Shown piece by piece: positions 1 to 10,595 of a stretch of DNA of 64,000 bases; position 1 is the first letter of the stretch; every line of letters begins with the position of its first letter. Source of the DNA: Holophagales bacterium UBA5704 (lineage in GTDB: Bacteria > Acidobacteriota > Thermoanaerobaculia > Multivoradales > UBA5704). A program made the position numbers and the translations under genes. The notes below the pieces were generated by a model. It was given only the letters and a program-made list of their open reading frames with translations. It was not told the DNA's origin and did no database searches. The DNA is taken from positions 1-64,000 of the forward strand of contig DIHE01000068.1 in NCBI GenBank assembly GCA_002420005.1. The letters are read 5' to 3'.

Positions 1-1109
1 GCGGGCGCGGGCGGGGGCGGGGGAGCCGGCGCGGGCGGTGGTGGGGCCGCGGGGAGGAGAGGGGGTGCCAGGGGGGGGGCAGCGGGGGGTGCAGCCGGTG
101 CCGGTGGAGGTGCCGGTGCCGGCGGGGCGCCCGGAAGGGGATGCATGGCATTGGCCGCGGCGGCCAGGTTGGAGAGCAGGGCGGCGCCGGACAGCGGGCG
201 TGCCGGTGCCGGCGGTGCGGCGGGCGGGGCCGCCGCGGCCACGGGGGGGGCCGGGGCTGCGGGGAAGGCCAGAGGCGGCACGATCAGCTTCGGGACCTCC
301 GGTTTCGGGGCGGGCGCCGGTGGTGGTGCCTGCTGGGTTCCCAGGGCGCGGCGCAGTGCGTCGCGCACCTCGGGCGGTGACGGCCGCTCGGCCGGGTTGC
401 GCCGCAGGCAGCGCTCCAGGATCAGCCGCAGGGCCTCTCCGTCGTCCAGGTCCAGGCTGAGCGCGAAGGGCATCTGCACCGCCGCCGGCTCGCCGGGCGC
501 CACGGTGATCCCCAGCACGTGGCAGGTGGTCAAGGCGAACGAGGCCATGTCGGTGCGCCAGTCGCGGAGACCGGGCTGGCTCTCCTCGGGGGCGCGGAAA
601 CGGGCCGTCTCGGCCGGCGCGGAGCCGGGCGCGCGAAACAGCGCGCCCCCGAGACCGAGGATCTTGACCTGCTCGGCCGGCGCCGTACCGACCACGAAGA
701 GGTTGTCCGGCGACAGGTTGCGGTGCGCCAGCCCGCGGCGCGCCAGGATCTCCAGCCCGTCGAGCGCCTGGAGAAGAAGGTTGAGGAGGCGCTGCGGCGG
801 ACCCGCCAGGGCGTCGAGGGTCTTGCCGTCCAAGAGCTCCATGACCAGGAACGCGCTGCCTTCGGTGGTGAAGCCGGAGTCGGTGACCGCCGGCAGGCTC
901 GCCTCGCGCAGGCTCTCCAGCACGGCCCCCAGCTTCTCCAGCTCCGGCGCCTTCTGCGCCAGCAGGGCGGGCTCGGTCACGTTGATCTGCTTGATCGCCA
1001 CCGCCAGACCCGTGCGATGGTCGATGGCGCGCAGCACGGAGCCGCCGCGGGTCGAGCGCAGGATCTTTTCCAGTGTGTAGCGGTCGGTCAGCTCTCGAAA
1101 TTGGGTCAT
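1..1109 (-). CDS. Ser/Thr kinase-fold protein, probable pseudokinase (partial)
   Basis: The reading frame opens at an ATG at 1109, preceded by a strong GGAGGGAGGA ribosome site, and runs off the left window edge. Residues about 10-270 follow the Hanks kinase layout: VAIK with Lys40, an LVMELLDG hinge and a RAPEE segment equivalent to APE. Two catalytic motifs are altered. The HRD triad reads HRN (residues 129-131), and the DFG triad reads GLG (Gly152 replaces the metal-binding Asp). The glycine loop is also weak. After the fold comes a long Pro/Ala-rich low-complexity tail encoded by the very GC-rich first 280 bases. It is most likely a signalling scaffold or ATP sensor rather than an active kinase. 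The C-terminus is outside the window. Confidence 0.85.
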   Translation of the reverse strand, partial: MTQFRELTDRYTLEKILRSTRGGSVLRAIDHRTGLAVAIKQINVTEPALLAQKAPELEKLGAVLESLREASLPAVTDSGFTTEGSAFLVMELLDGKTLDALAGPPQRLLNLLLQALDGLEILARRGLAHRNLSPDNLFVVGTAPAEQVKILGLGGALFRAPGSAPAETARFRAPEESQPGLRDWRTDMASFALTTCHVLGITVAPGEPAAVQMPFALSLDLDDGEALRLILERCLRRNPAERPSPPEVRDALRRALGTQQAPPPAPAPKPEVPKLIVPPLAFPAAPAPPVAAAAPPAAPPAPARPLSGAALLSNLAAAANAMHPLPGAPPAPAPPPAPAAPPAAPPLAPPLLPAAPPPPAPAPPPPPAP

Positions 1110-1183
1110 GGCGGTCCTCCCTCCTTGGGGACCGGAACGGCTCCTCACAACCTTTCAGGGAGATCCAGTATAGCCGAGGGGCT

Positions 1184-3337
1184 ATGGTGCGCCCAACCGG
1201 TGCCATAATCCTGGACGTGTCGAAGCTTCGGCTCTCCCTGCTTCTCCTTCTCGGGGTCCTGTCGGCGCCGCCGCCTCTGGCTGCGGTCGAAACCTCGCCC
1301 TACGGTATCAACATCCATGCCCCGCAAGGAGAAGAGCTGTCGCTCCTCCTCGACCGGGTGCGCGAGGCGGGGATCGGCTGGGTGCGCATCGACTTCGTGT
1401 GGGCCTGGGTGGAGCCGAGCCGCGACGAGCACGACTGGGGGGTCTACGACGCGATCACCGCGGCGGCCCAGGCCCGCGGGATCGAGATCTATGCCACCCT
1501 GGCCTATACGCCGGCCTGGGCGACCGCGGGGGCCGAGCTCACCGGTGTGCCGGACGCGGGCCAATGGGCCGAGCTCTGCGGGGCCGCGGCCACCCGCTAC
1601 CGTGGCGCCATCCGCCATTGGGGGATCTGGAACGAGCCGAACCTGGACAAGTTCTGGGCCGGCAGCCGCCAGCAGTACGTCGACGTCCTCCTGAAACCGT
1701 GCGCCGACGCCATCCATGCCGCCGATCCGGCGGCCCGAGTCGGAGGTCCGGAGCTGGCGCACGTCACCTCCGGCGACGCCGACTGGTATGCCTGGCTGCG
1801 CGACATCCTGCGCAGCGGCGGCGACCGCCTCGACTTCGTCAGCCACCACGTCTACGACGGAGACGGCCATCGCGACGTGGGCGACCGCCTGGACGGCTCG
1901 ACGGTGTTCGGCGACCAGCCGTCGCTGTGGGACGTGGTCAACCCGTCGGTCAAGGAGGTGCTCAAGAACGCGGGCTGGTGGGGCAAGCCGGTCTGGCTCA
2001 CCGAGACCGGCTGGGATGCGGCGGCCGGCGAGTCGCGCCAGGCGTCGTTCTACAGCGGCCTGCTGAACGACTGGCTGACCGGCGCGCCGAACCGGAGCTG
2101 GATCGAGAAGATCTTCTTCTACGAGCTGATCGACAGCCCGCCGCCGGTGCCGAGCTGGGGGATCCTGCGCCAGGACCACAGCACCCGGCCGTCGTTCGAG
2201 GCCTACCGCCTGTTCATCGCCGGCCACACCGAGCAGGTCGACGGCGCGGCACCGGTCGCCTCCACCTTCCCGGACACCATCGAGGCCGGCCTGCCGCTGG
2301 AGGTGCGCCTCACCTTCCGCAACACCGGCACAACGACGTGGACCGAGGAAGACCAGATCCGGCTCGGCGCCGGGGAGGACCACGACCCGTTCACCGAGCC
2401 GCGGCAGTTCCTCGCCCCCGGCGAGCGGATCGCACCGAACCAGGAGAAGACGTTCGTCCTCCCGCTCGCCACGCCGCAGGTGCCCGGGACCTACCGCGTG
2501 CGCTGGCAGATGCTGCGCGAGGGGACCGACCGTTTCGGCACCGCCTTCGAGAAGGACGTCCGGGTGGTGGCCGGTCCCTCGGTGGCCCAGCGCACCCTTT
2601 CCCTGATGAACGGCCGGTTCCGCGCCGTGGTGAGCTGGCGCGATCCGGGCAGCCGCCGCGCCGGCTTCGGCCGCGCCGTGCCCGGCCCCGATCCCACCGG
2701 CTTCTTCTGGTTCTTCAACGCCGCGAACCTGGAGCTGGTCGTCAAGGCGCTCGACGGCCGTCCGCTCAACGGCCACTACTGGCTGTTCTACGGCGCCCTG
2801 TCCGACGTCGAGTATCAGCTCGACGTCACCGAGCCGGCGACCGGCCGCACCAAGCGGTACCACAACGAGCCGGGCAGCCTCTGCGGCCGGGGCGACACCT
2901 CCGCCTTCCCGGCGGCTTCCGCGGCGTTCGACCTTCCGGCGCCTGCGGCGTTCTCTTTCGCGCCGCCGGCCGACCCTGCGGCGGCCGCCGCGGTCTGCGT
3001 TCCCGACGCGCGCACCCTCTGCCTCCTCGGCGGCCGGTTCCGGGCGTCGGTGACCTGGCGGACGCGGGCCGGAGCCTCCGGCGACGGCATGGCCGTCCCC
3101 ATGCCGGGCGGAGACAGCGGCACGTTCTGGTTCTTCGACGGTGCGAACGTCGAGCTGGTGGTCAAGGCGCTGGATGGCCGCGCGTTCAACAACCGTTACT
3201 GGTTCTTCTACGGCGCGCTTTCCGACGTGCAGTACACGATCACGGTGACCGACCTGGTCACCGGCGCGCGCAAGCGCTACACCAATCCCTTCGGCAACCT
3301 GTGCGGCCGCGGGGACACCAACGCCTTCGTGCCGTAG
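1184..3337 (+). CDS. Secreted clan GH-A glycosidase-like protein with Ig-like domain and tandem C-terminal modules
   Basis: A Sec signal peptide (hydrophobic run LSLLLLLGVL) precedes a TIM-barrel glycosidase domain, residues about 40-350. It has the two clan GH-A glutamates: Glu151 in WNEPN (acid/base) and Glu274 in LTETGWD (nucleophile). A beta-sandwich resembling the NBR1-type Ig domain follows at about 360-462. Two homologous modules end the protein, at about 470-580 and 610-717, each with a FWFF...ELVVKALDGR...FYGALSDV pattern and closing in LCGRGDT.AF. The ATG at 1184 has a nearby GAGGGG. A GTG at 1217 would give a shorter n-region and is an alternative start. GH5/GH39-like enzymes act on plant or microbial polysaccharides; the substrate cannot be told here. 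Confidence 0.85.
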   Translation: MVRPTGAIILDVSKLRLSLLLLLGVLSAPPPLAAVETSPYGINIHAPQGEELSLLLDRVREAGIGWVRIDFVWAWVEPSRDEHDWGVYDAITAAAQARGIEIYATLAYTPAWATAGAELTGVPDAGQWAELCGAAATRYRGAIRHWGIWNEPNLDKFWAGSRQQYVDVLLKPCADAIHAADPAARVGGPELAHVTSGDADWYAWLRDILRSGGDRLDFVSHHVYDGDGHRDVGDRLDGSTVFGDQPSLWDVVNPSVKEVLKNAGWWGKPVWLTETGWDAAAGESRQASFYSGLLNDWLTGAPNRSWIEKIFFYELIDSPPPVPSWGILRQDHSTRPSFEAYRLFIAGHTEQVDGAAPVASTFPDTIEAGLPLEVRLTFRNTGTTTWTEEDQIRLGAGEDHDPFTEPRQFLAPGERIAPNQEKTFVLPLATPQVPGTYRVRWQMLREGTDRFGTAFEKDVRVVAGPSVAQRTLSLMNGRFRAVVSWRDPGSRRAGFGRAVPGPDPTGFFWFFNAANLELVVKALDGRPLNGHYWLFYGALSDVEYQLDVTEPATGRTKRYHNEPGSLCGRGDTSAFPAASAAFDLPAPAAFSFAPPADPAAAAAVCVPDARTLCLLGGRFRASVTWRTRAGASGDGMAVPMPGGDSGTFWFFDGANVELVVKALDGRAFNNRYWFFYGALSDVQYTITVTDLVTGARKRYTNPFGNLCGRGDTNAFVP

Positions 3338-3517
3338 GCGAAAACCCGCATCTGTGCTAACCTCCACCGGATCTGAATGAGCCGGCCGGGGGCACCGCCC
3401 CTCTTCGCGCGCGGTTCCTACCCAGCAGCGCCACCAGGCTCCGGTCCCGACCTCACGAGACCGCGAGCCCCGGGCCGCGCTGCGAATGTCCGTTTTCGGA
3501 TGATGCGGAGGCACATT

Positions 3518-5992
<2,475 letters not shown>

Positions 5993-6009
5993 TTCCCGAG
6001 GCACCAACC

Positions 6010-6040
6010 GGGCGCCGTCCACCGCGGCGGCGCCCCTCCT
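6010..6040 (+). terminator. Hairpin after hppA
   Basis: An 8-bp perfect stem, GGGCGCCG at 6010-6017 paired with CGGCGCCC at 6028-6035, is followed by a pyrimidine-rich CTCCTCTCTT rather than a clean U run. It lies in the 58-bp gap between hppA and the SGNH hydrolase gene and may terminate or attenuate transcription. Confidence 0.4.
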
Positions 6041-6050
6041 CTCTTCCCCC

Positions 6051-7061
6051 ATGCTCCGCAAGCTCTCGCTCAGCGCGTTGTCCCTGCTTCTGGCGCTCGC
6101 CGCCGCCGAGGCGATGGTGCGCCTGCTCGGGGCGGCTCCCGAGGTGGGCGCGGTGCGCCGGGGGCGCTTCCAGCTCTCCGCCAACCCGCGCATCGGCTAT
6201 GAGCCGGTGCCGGACCTTCGGTATCAGGGGGCGGATCTCTCCTTCTACGACTACCAGGGGGCGAGCAACCGCCTGGGCTACCGCGACCGCGACCACGCCG
6301 AGGCGAAGCCGCCGGGGACCTTCCGCATCGTGGTGCTCGGCGACAGCGTCGGCGCCGGTCTGCTCGTCGAGCGCACCGAGGACACGTTTCCGGCGCTCCT
6401 CGAACGGCTGCTGCGCGAGCGCGGCCTCCCCGCCGAGGTGATCAACCTCTCGGTCTCCGGCTACAACACGCTCCAGGAGGTGGAGACCCTGAAGGAGCGG
6501 GGCCTGCGCTTCCAGCCGGACCTGGTGCTCCTGGCGTACGTGCTGAACGATCGCGAGCGGGTGGACGGCGCCATCCTGGAGACGCTGCTCGAACAGCGCC
6601 GGCAGGGGACGACCGTCGACCCGGCGCGCGCGGCGCCGCTCCTGGTGCGCAGCGCGCTCTGGCGTTTCCTGCGCTACCGCGCCTTCCCCCCGCGCCGGCA
6701 GATCGACGCCGAGCTCGCGCAGTACCGCGAGCTGCTCTCCGGCGACACGGTGGAGCCGTCGTTCGCCGAGCTGGCGGCCGTTTCACAGCAGGCGCAGGTG
6801 CCGGTCCTGGTCGCCGTGTTCCCCCGCTTCGCCCGCTTCTTTTCCCGCTATCCGTTCCAGAAGGAGCACGCGGGCGTCGCGGAGCTGTCCCGCCGCCACG
6901 GCTTCCACCATCTGGATCTCCTGGACCCCTATCGCGCCTGCAAGGCGGCCACCGCGGAGCCGCTGGGCTTCGACGGCTTCCACCCCACCGCCGCCGGTCA
7001 CGCCTGCGCGGCGCGCGCGATGGCGGACGCCGTCGCCGGGCTCATCGACGTCAGCCGGTAG
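6051..7061 (+). CDS. Membrane-anchored SGNH/GDSL-family hydrolase
   Basis: This 336-residue protein has an N-terminal signal anchor (SALSLLLALAAAEA) and an SGNH hydrolase fold outside the membrane. The nucleophile block is VVLGDSVGAG with Ser99, the block-III region is YVLNDRERV, and the C-terminal dyad is DGFHPTAAGH with Asp308 and His311. Such enzymes are esterases or O-acetyl transferases/hydrolases acting on glycans or lipids; the substrate is unknown. No clear ribosome site precedes the ATG, so the start is provisional. A longer protein of the same superfamily and layout lies at 40887-42089, although the two differ enough to be separate families. Confidence 0.85.
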   Translation: MLRKLSLSALSLLLALAAAEAMVRLLGAAPEVGAVRRGRFQLSANPRIGYEPVPDLRYQGADLSFYDYQGASNRLGYRDRDHAEAKPPGTFRIVVLGDSVGAGLLVERTEDTFPALLERLLRERGLPAEVINLSVSGYNTLQEVETLKERGLRFQPDLVLLAYVLNDRERVDGAILETLLEQRRQGTTVDPARAAPLLVRSALWRFLRYRAFPPRRQIDAELAQYRELLSGDTVEPSFAELAAVSQQAQVPVLVAVFPRFARFFSRYPFQKEHAGVAELSRRHGFHHLDLLDPYRACKAATAEPLGFDGFHPTAAGHACAARAMADAVAGLIDVSR

Positions 7062-7091
7062 TCCTCCGCCGCGGAGTACGAGGGAGGTGGT

Positions 7092-7334
7092 ATGCTGTCC
7101 ACGAGCAGACGAAGGGCGGCTTTCTATATGCGAACCACGATTCACATCGAAGATGGCCTGTTTACTGACCTCATGCGGCTCACCCATGCGACGACGAAGA
7201 CGCAGGCCGTACGGGACGCGCTCAAGGAGTTCATCCGACTGCGCCGTAAGGAGGAGCTTCTGGCGCTCCAGGGCCGCCTCGAGATCGAGGACAACTGGCG
7301 CCAGCTTCGTGAGAGCGAGCTCACAGAAGTCTGA
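7092..7334 (+). CDS. vapB: VapB-type antitoxin
   Basis: This 80-residue protein has a ribbon-helix-helix N-terminal strand (MRTTIHIEDGLF) and helices ending in a charged C-terminal tail, as in VapB antitoxins of the MRTTI group. The ATG at 7092 has a GGAGG just upstream. The family usually begins at the MRTTIHI methionine (7128), so a 68-residue product is an alternative. Three bases separate its stop from the vapC start, the tight coupling expected of a type II toxin-antitoxin pair. Its DNA-binding domain would autorepress the operon together with VapC. Confidence 0.85.
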   Translation: MLSTSRRRAAFYMRTTIHIEDGLFTDLMRLTHATTKTQAVRDALKEFIRLRRKEELLALQGRLEIEDNWRQLRESELTEV

Positions 7335-7337
7335 ACG

Positions 7338-7724
7338 ATGGCCAGGGTCCTCATCGACACGTCTGCCTGGATACAGTTTTTCCGCTATGGCAGTGATGAA
7401 GTCAGCCAGCTTGTCGCCGAGCTTGTAAGGAAAGACGAGGCCGTGGTGACCGGAGTTGTGCTGACGGAGCTCCTTCAGGGCATCAAGACCGACAAGGAGC
7501 GGCAGCATTTGTCGACCTTGTTCTCCAGTTTGCCATTCATCGAGACCGTGCGGGAGGACTGGCAATGCGCCGGCGAGGATCTCCAAGCTCTCCGGCGGCG
7601 CGGAATCACGGTTCCGGTGACCGACGCGGTCATCGCGACCGTCGCCCATCGGCGAGGGCTGGCCGTGCTGACCACCGATCCGCACTTCAAGAACTTCAAG
7701 GTGAATCGGATCGGCGTCGAGTAG
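7338..7724 (+). CDS. vapC: VapC-type PIN-domain ribonuclease toxin
   Basis: This 128-residue PIN domain is full length. The four acidic metal-binding residues of the family are visible: Asp7 in LIDTSAW, Glu44 in VLTELLQG, Asp96 in PVTDAVIA and Asp114 in LTTDPHF. VapC toxins cleave RNA, often tRNA, and are neutralised by the VapB made from the gene immediately upstream. Unlike the other toxin-antitoxin loci in this window, this pair appears intact. It converges on the MutS-like gene with only 6 bp between stops. Confidence 0.92.
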   Translation: MARVLIDTSAWIQFFRYGSDEVSQLVAELVRKDEAVVTGVVLTELLQGIKTDKERQHLSTLFSSLPFIETVREDWQCAGEDLQALRRRGITVPVTDAVIATVAHRRGLAVLTTDPHFKNFKVNRIGVE

Positions 7725-7730
7725 GCGCTC

Positions 7731-9560
7731 TCACGCCTCCCGCGGCAGCCCCACCAGCTCCATGAGCGCGAGGGCGTTGGTGGTCGTCGCGATGCCCGGA
7801 CGCATCTTGTAGTCGAAGGTCATCGACGTCTCGGCGCCCGGGTGGAGGCTCTCGCGGAAGTGCACCGGCCGGCAGGCCGCGGCGAGCTCCGGGATCTCGG
7901 CGAGCTGCAGGTCGTGCGACGAGACGGCGCCCAGGGCGCCACCGCGCAGCAGGTGGGTGAGCACCCGACGCACGGCGACCTGCCGCTCGGTGCTGTTGGT
8001 GCCGCGCAGGATCTCGTCGAGCAGGTAGAGGAGGGTGCGCCCCTCGGCCCGGCAGCGATCCGCCGCCTCGACCACGCCGCGGATGCGCAGCAGCTCGGCC
8101 ATGAAGAACGAGACGCCGCCGGCCAGGGAGTCCTCGACGAGGATGCTGGTGGCCAGCTCGACCGGCGGCATGCGCAGCGCCGCCGCCGCCACCGGCCCGC
8201 CGGCCTGGGCGAGCACCGCATTCAGGCCGACGGCGCGCAGCAGGGTGCTCTTGCCGGACATGTTGGAGCCGGTGACGAGCAGGAAGCTGCCGCGCGGTCC
8301 CAGCTCGACGTCGTTGCCCACCCGCCGGCCGGCCGGAATCAAGGGATGCCCGAGGGCTGTTGCGGCGAGCCGGTCCTCGTCCGGGGAGACGGTGGGGAAC
8401 GCCCACTCCGGGTTGTCGTGGTGGAGGCCGGCGAGGGCCGAGAGCGCTTCGAGCTCGCCCAGGGCCTCGATCCAGCCGCGCGCCTGCCGGCCCACCGCTC
8501 TCTGCCAGCTCTCCAGCCAGAGGAGGGCCTGGAAGTCCCAGAGAAGGAGAAGCGAGAGGGGAAGGCGCAGGATCGCATTGCGCCGCGCGTCCGCGAGCCC
8601 GATGAGGGTATCGAGGCGGTCCATCCAGGCATGGGCGGGGCGACCGGCGCAGGTCAGCGCGGCGCCGATGTTCCGGAGCGCCGCTGCCCTGAAGCGCCCG
8701 GCACCTGCCACCTCGATCGCCTCGGCATAGGCGCGGAACTCCCGGTCGCGCGCTTCGATCTGGTGGAACGTCGCCTCCAGCCGTTCCCCGTGGCGGTGGG
8801 TCAGCAGGAAGTTGAAGGTGATCGCCAGCAGGCCGGGAAAGAGGGGGAACGGCGTGAACAGGGGGGCGAGCAGGAGGCCCACCGTGACCGGCGGCGCCAG
8901 GCGGGTGAGCCAGACCCACCCGCGCCGGCCGAGCAGCCGGGGCTCGTCCTCGGCCCAGCGCAGGAACGGGCCGAGATCGGCGGCCGTCGCGAGCGGGCGG
9001 GTACGGACCTCGATCTGCTGCCGCAGGTCGATCTCCGCCGCCAGCTCGCGCACCGCCTCCTGCCGCAGGGTGATCTCGGCCGGAGGGGCCGGTCGCAGCA
9101 GCCAGCCGGCGAGCCGGCTGCGGCCCGCCGGGGTCCAGGCGGTGCCCAGGAGCTGGAGGAGGGAGGCGCGGCCGAACAGGTCGAGATCGCGCGCCCGGTG
9201 ATCGCCCGCCTTCTCCGGCGGCGCCGCGAGGTCCGGCAGGTCCTCCCAGGAGCGGGCCATGCGCCGCAGTCCCTCCTCGTTCAAGCTGCGCAACGCGGCC
9301 GCCCGTCTCTGCCGGCGGATGACCCGGTCGTGCCACGGCAGGATGAGGAGAAACACCAGCAGCCAGCCTCCGGCGAGGAGCCACAGACCGGCCCCGGCCT
9401 CCGCCGCCTGCAGGAGGATGGCCAGCAGAGACAGAGCGAGGCCGGTGAAGAGGATGCCCCGCACCACGGAGTAGCGCAGCGAGATCCGCCCCAGGCGTGC
9501 CTCCTCTGCGGAGAAGGTGGCGGTGCGTTCGCGGTAGGTGGTGTCGGGAGAGGGGGTCAT
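7731..9560 (-). CDS. Membrane-anchored MutS-family ATPase
   Basis: This protein of about 609 residues has two hydrophobic segments near residues 35-75, another hydrophobic pair around 205-245, and a C-terminal MutS domain V. The Walker A is GSNMSGKST and the Walker B is YLLDEILRGTNSTER; a SSHDLQLAE switch segment follows. It lacks the N-terminal mismatch-recognition domains of true MutS, so it is not the housekeeping repair protein. It belongs to the short MutS-like proteins whose function is poorly known. The start is uncertain: ATG codons at 9560 and 9572 both lack an obvious ribosome site. Confidence 0.85.
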   Translation of the reverse strand: MTPSPDTTYRERTATFSAEEARLGRISLRYSVVRGILFTGLALSLLAILLQAAEAGAGLWLLAGGWLLVFLLILPWHDRVIRRQRRAAALRSLNEEGLRRMARSWEDLPDLAAPPEKAGDHRARDLDLFGRASLLQLLGTAWTPAGRSRLAGWLLRPAPPAEITLRQEAVRELAAEIDLRQQIEVRTRPLATAADLGPFLRWAEDEPRLLGRRGWVWLTRLAPPVTVGLLLAPLFTPFPLFPGLLAITFNFLLTHRHGERLEATFHQIEARDREFRAYAEAIEVAGAGRFRAAALRNIGAALTCAGRPAHAWMDRLDTLIGLADARRNAILRLPLSLLLLWDFQALLWLESWQRAVGRQARGWIEALGELEALSALAGLHHDNPEWAFPTVSPDEDRLAATALGHPLIPAGRRVGNDVELGPRGSFLLVTGSNMSGKSTLLRAVGLNAVLAQAGGPVAAAALRMPPVELATSILVEDSLAGGVSFFMAELLRIRGVVEAADRCRAEGRTLLYLLDEILRGTNSTERQVAVRRVLTHLLRGGALGAVSSHDLQLAEIPELAAACRPVHFRESLHPGAETSMTFDYKMRPGIATTTNALALMELVGLPREA

Positions 9561-9960
9561 ACCGCAGAGCATATGACGTCGAGCGGACCCCGGCTGCCTG
9601 ACCTGGCACCGCGCACGTCCTGCGCCAGGCCCTGGGTGATCCTCTCGAGCGCGATCGAAGGGGACCAGCTTGACAGAATCGAGAGAGAGTATGGAGGCTC
9701 CCGCGACCGGCCTCCGCTTCGCGCACCGATGCCGGTCCATGTGGAGCTGCCCCTGCTCGTCGCCCTGTGTGAGCGGCTGATAGGCGCAATCGCCTCTGCA
9801 ACCGCGCACCTCCCAACCGACGCGGGCGGGCTTGGTGGCCCGTTCGCTTGAATTCCGGAGAGACTCCAGCTCTCCCAGAGAGCGCGAGGCGGGGACTCCC
9901 AGGGCAGGGCGGGAGCTCTCGGGGATTCACCAGCCGTAGCGGATTTCCGGGCCGGTCCCC
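9561..9960. other. Noncoding stretch between two minus-strand genes
   Basis: About 400 bases separate the MutS-like gene from the upstream CoA-binding gene. I found no conserved protein in any frame, no RNA fold I recognise and no convincing promoter. A TTGACA-like hexamer occurs near 9670 on the plus strand without a matching -10 element. Confidence 0.4.
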
Positions 9961-10470
9961 TCACGCCGGGAGCTGGAGCGCTCCGGTGGCACGCAGGACG
10001 CCGCGGATGCAGGTGTGCGGGAAATCCTCGCCCAGGAACTGCATGGGACAGCTCCCCGGGATCACCTCAATGCCGTTCTCGTGGCAGAGGCGGACGGCTT
10101 CCGGCGAGACGCTGCCGGCCGCGGCGGCGAGCTTCTTCAGGAAACGGGGCCGGGTGCCGAGGGCGCAATGCATCCAGACCCGCGGCACCTCGGCCTCAAT
10201 GCACTGGCGGACGAGACCTTCGGCGGCGGCGGCGGGCGTCACGATGATCAGGCCGTCCGGCCGCTGGGGCAGCGCGGCGAGATCGGGGTAGCAAGGCTCG
10301 CCGTCGAACGCAGCGAGCCGCGGGTTGATCGCGAAGACCGCCACGCCCCGCTTGCGCAGGGTGCGGTAGATCAGATTCGCAGGGCTTTCAGGGGTGTGCG
10401 AGACACCGGCGACGGCAAGGCAGTCCTGGGCGAGGAAGTCGGCGGCGAGATCGTCAATCCGTTTGGACAT
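9961..10470 (-). CDS. CoA-binding domain protein (YccU-like)
   Basis: This 169-residue Rossmann-fold protein has an N-terminal AVAGVSHTPES nucleotide-binding turn, YRTLRKRGVAVFAINP, and a C-terminal IPGSCPMQFLGE segment typical of the small stand-alone CoA-binding proteins related to the succinyl-CoA synthetase alpha subunit. The biochemical role of these proteins is not well established. The ATG at 10470 has GGAGGGCC upstream with good spacing. The gene is separated from the upstream minus-strand gene by a strong 11-bp hairpin. Confidence 0.85.
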   Translation of the reverse strand: MSKRIDDLAADFLAQDCLAVAGVSHTPESPANLIYRTLRKRGVAVFAINPRLAAFDGEPCYPDLAALPQRPDGLIIVTPAAAAEGLVRQCIEAEVPRVWMHCALGTRPRFLKKLAAAAGSVSPEAVRLCHENGIEVIPGSCPMQFLGEDFPHTCIRGVLRATGALQLPA

Positions 10471-10549
10471 GAGAAGGCCCTCCTTCGATCGGACCTTCTC
10501 CATCCTAGGCAGGACAGCCAGGGGCCGCACCACCCGGGCAGGCGGGCGC

Positions 10550-10578
10550 GGGCCGCTGTGACGTGGACACAGCGGCCC
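10550..10578 (-). terminator. Strong hairpin downstream of the 10596-12851 gene
   Basis: A perfect 11-bp stem, GGGCCGCTGTG paired with CACAGCGGCCC, with a 7-base loop lies 17 bases past the stop codon of the minus-strand secreted protein. No U run follows on either strand, so it could act as a transcript 3' end stabiliser or a Rho-assisted stop rather than a classical intrinsic terminator. Confidence 0.5.
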
Positions 10579-10595
10579 GGGTTCCGGCCAGGGCG

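Noticed and set aside
145..1208. Long plus-strand open frames over the kinase gene
   Set aside because: They lie opposite the kinase-fold gene, have Arg/Ala-rich shadow composition and no recognisable domain.
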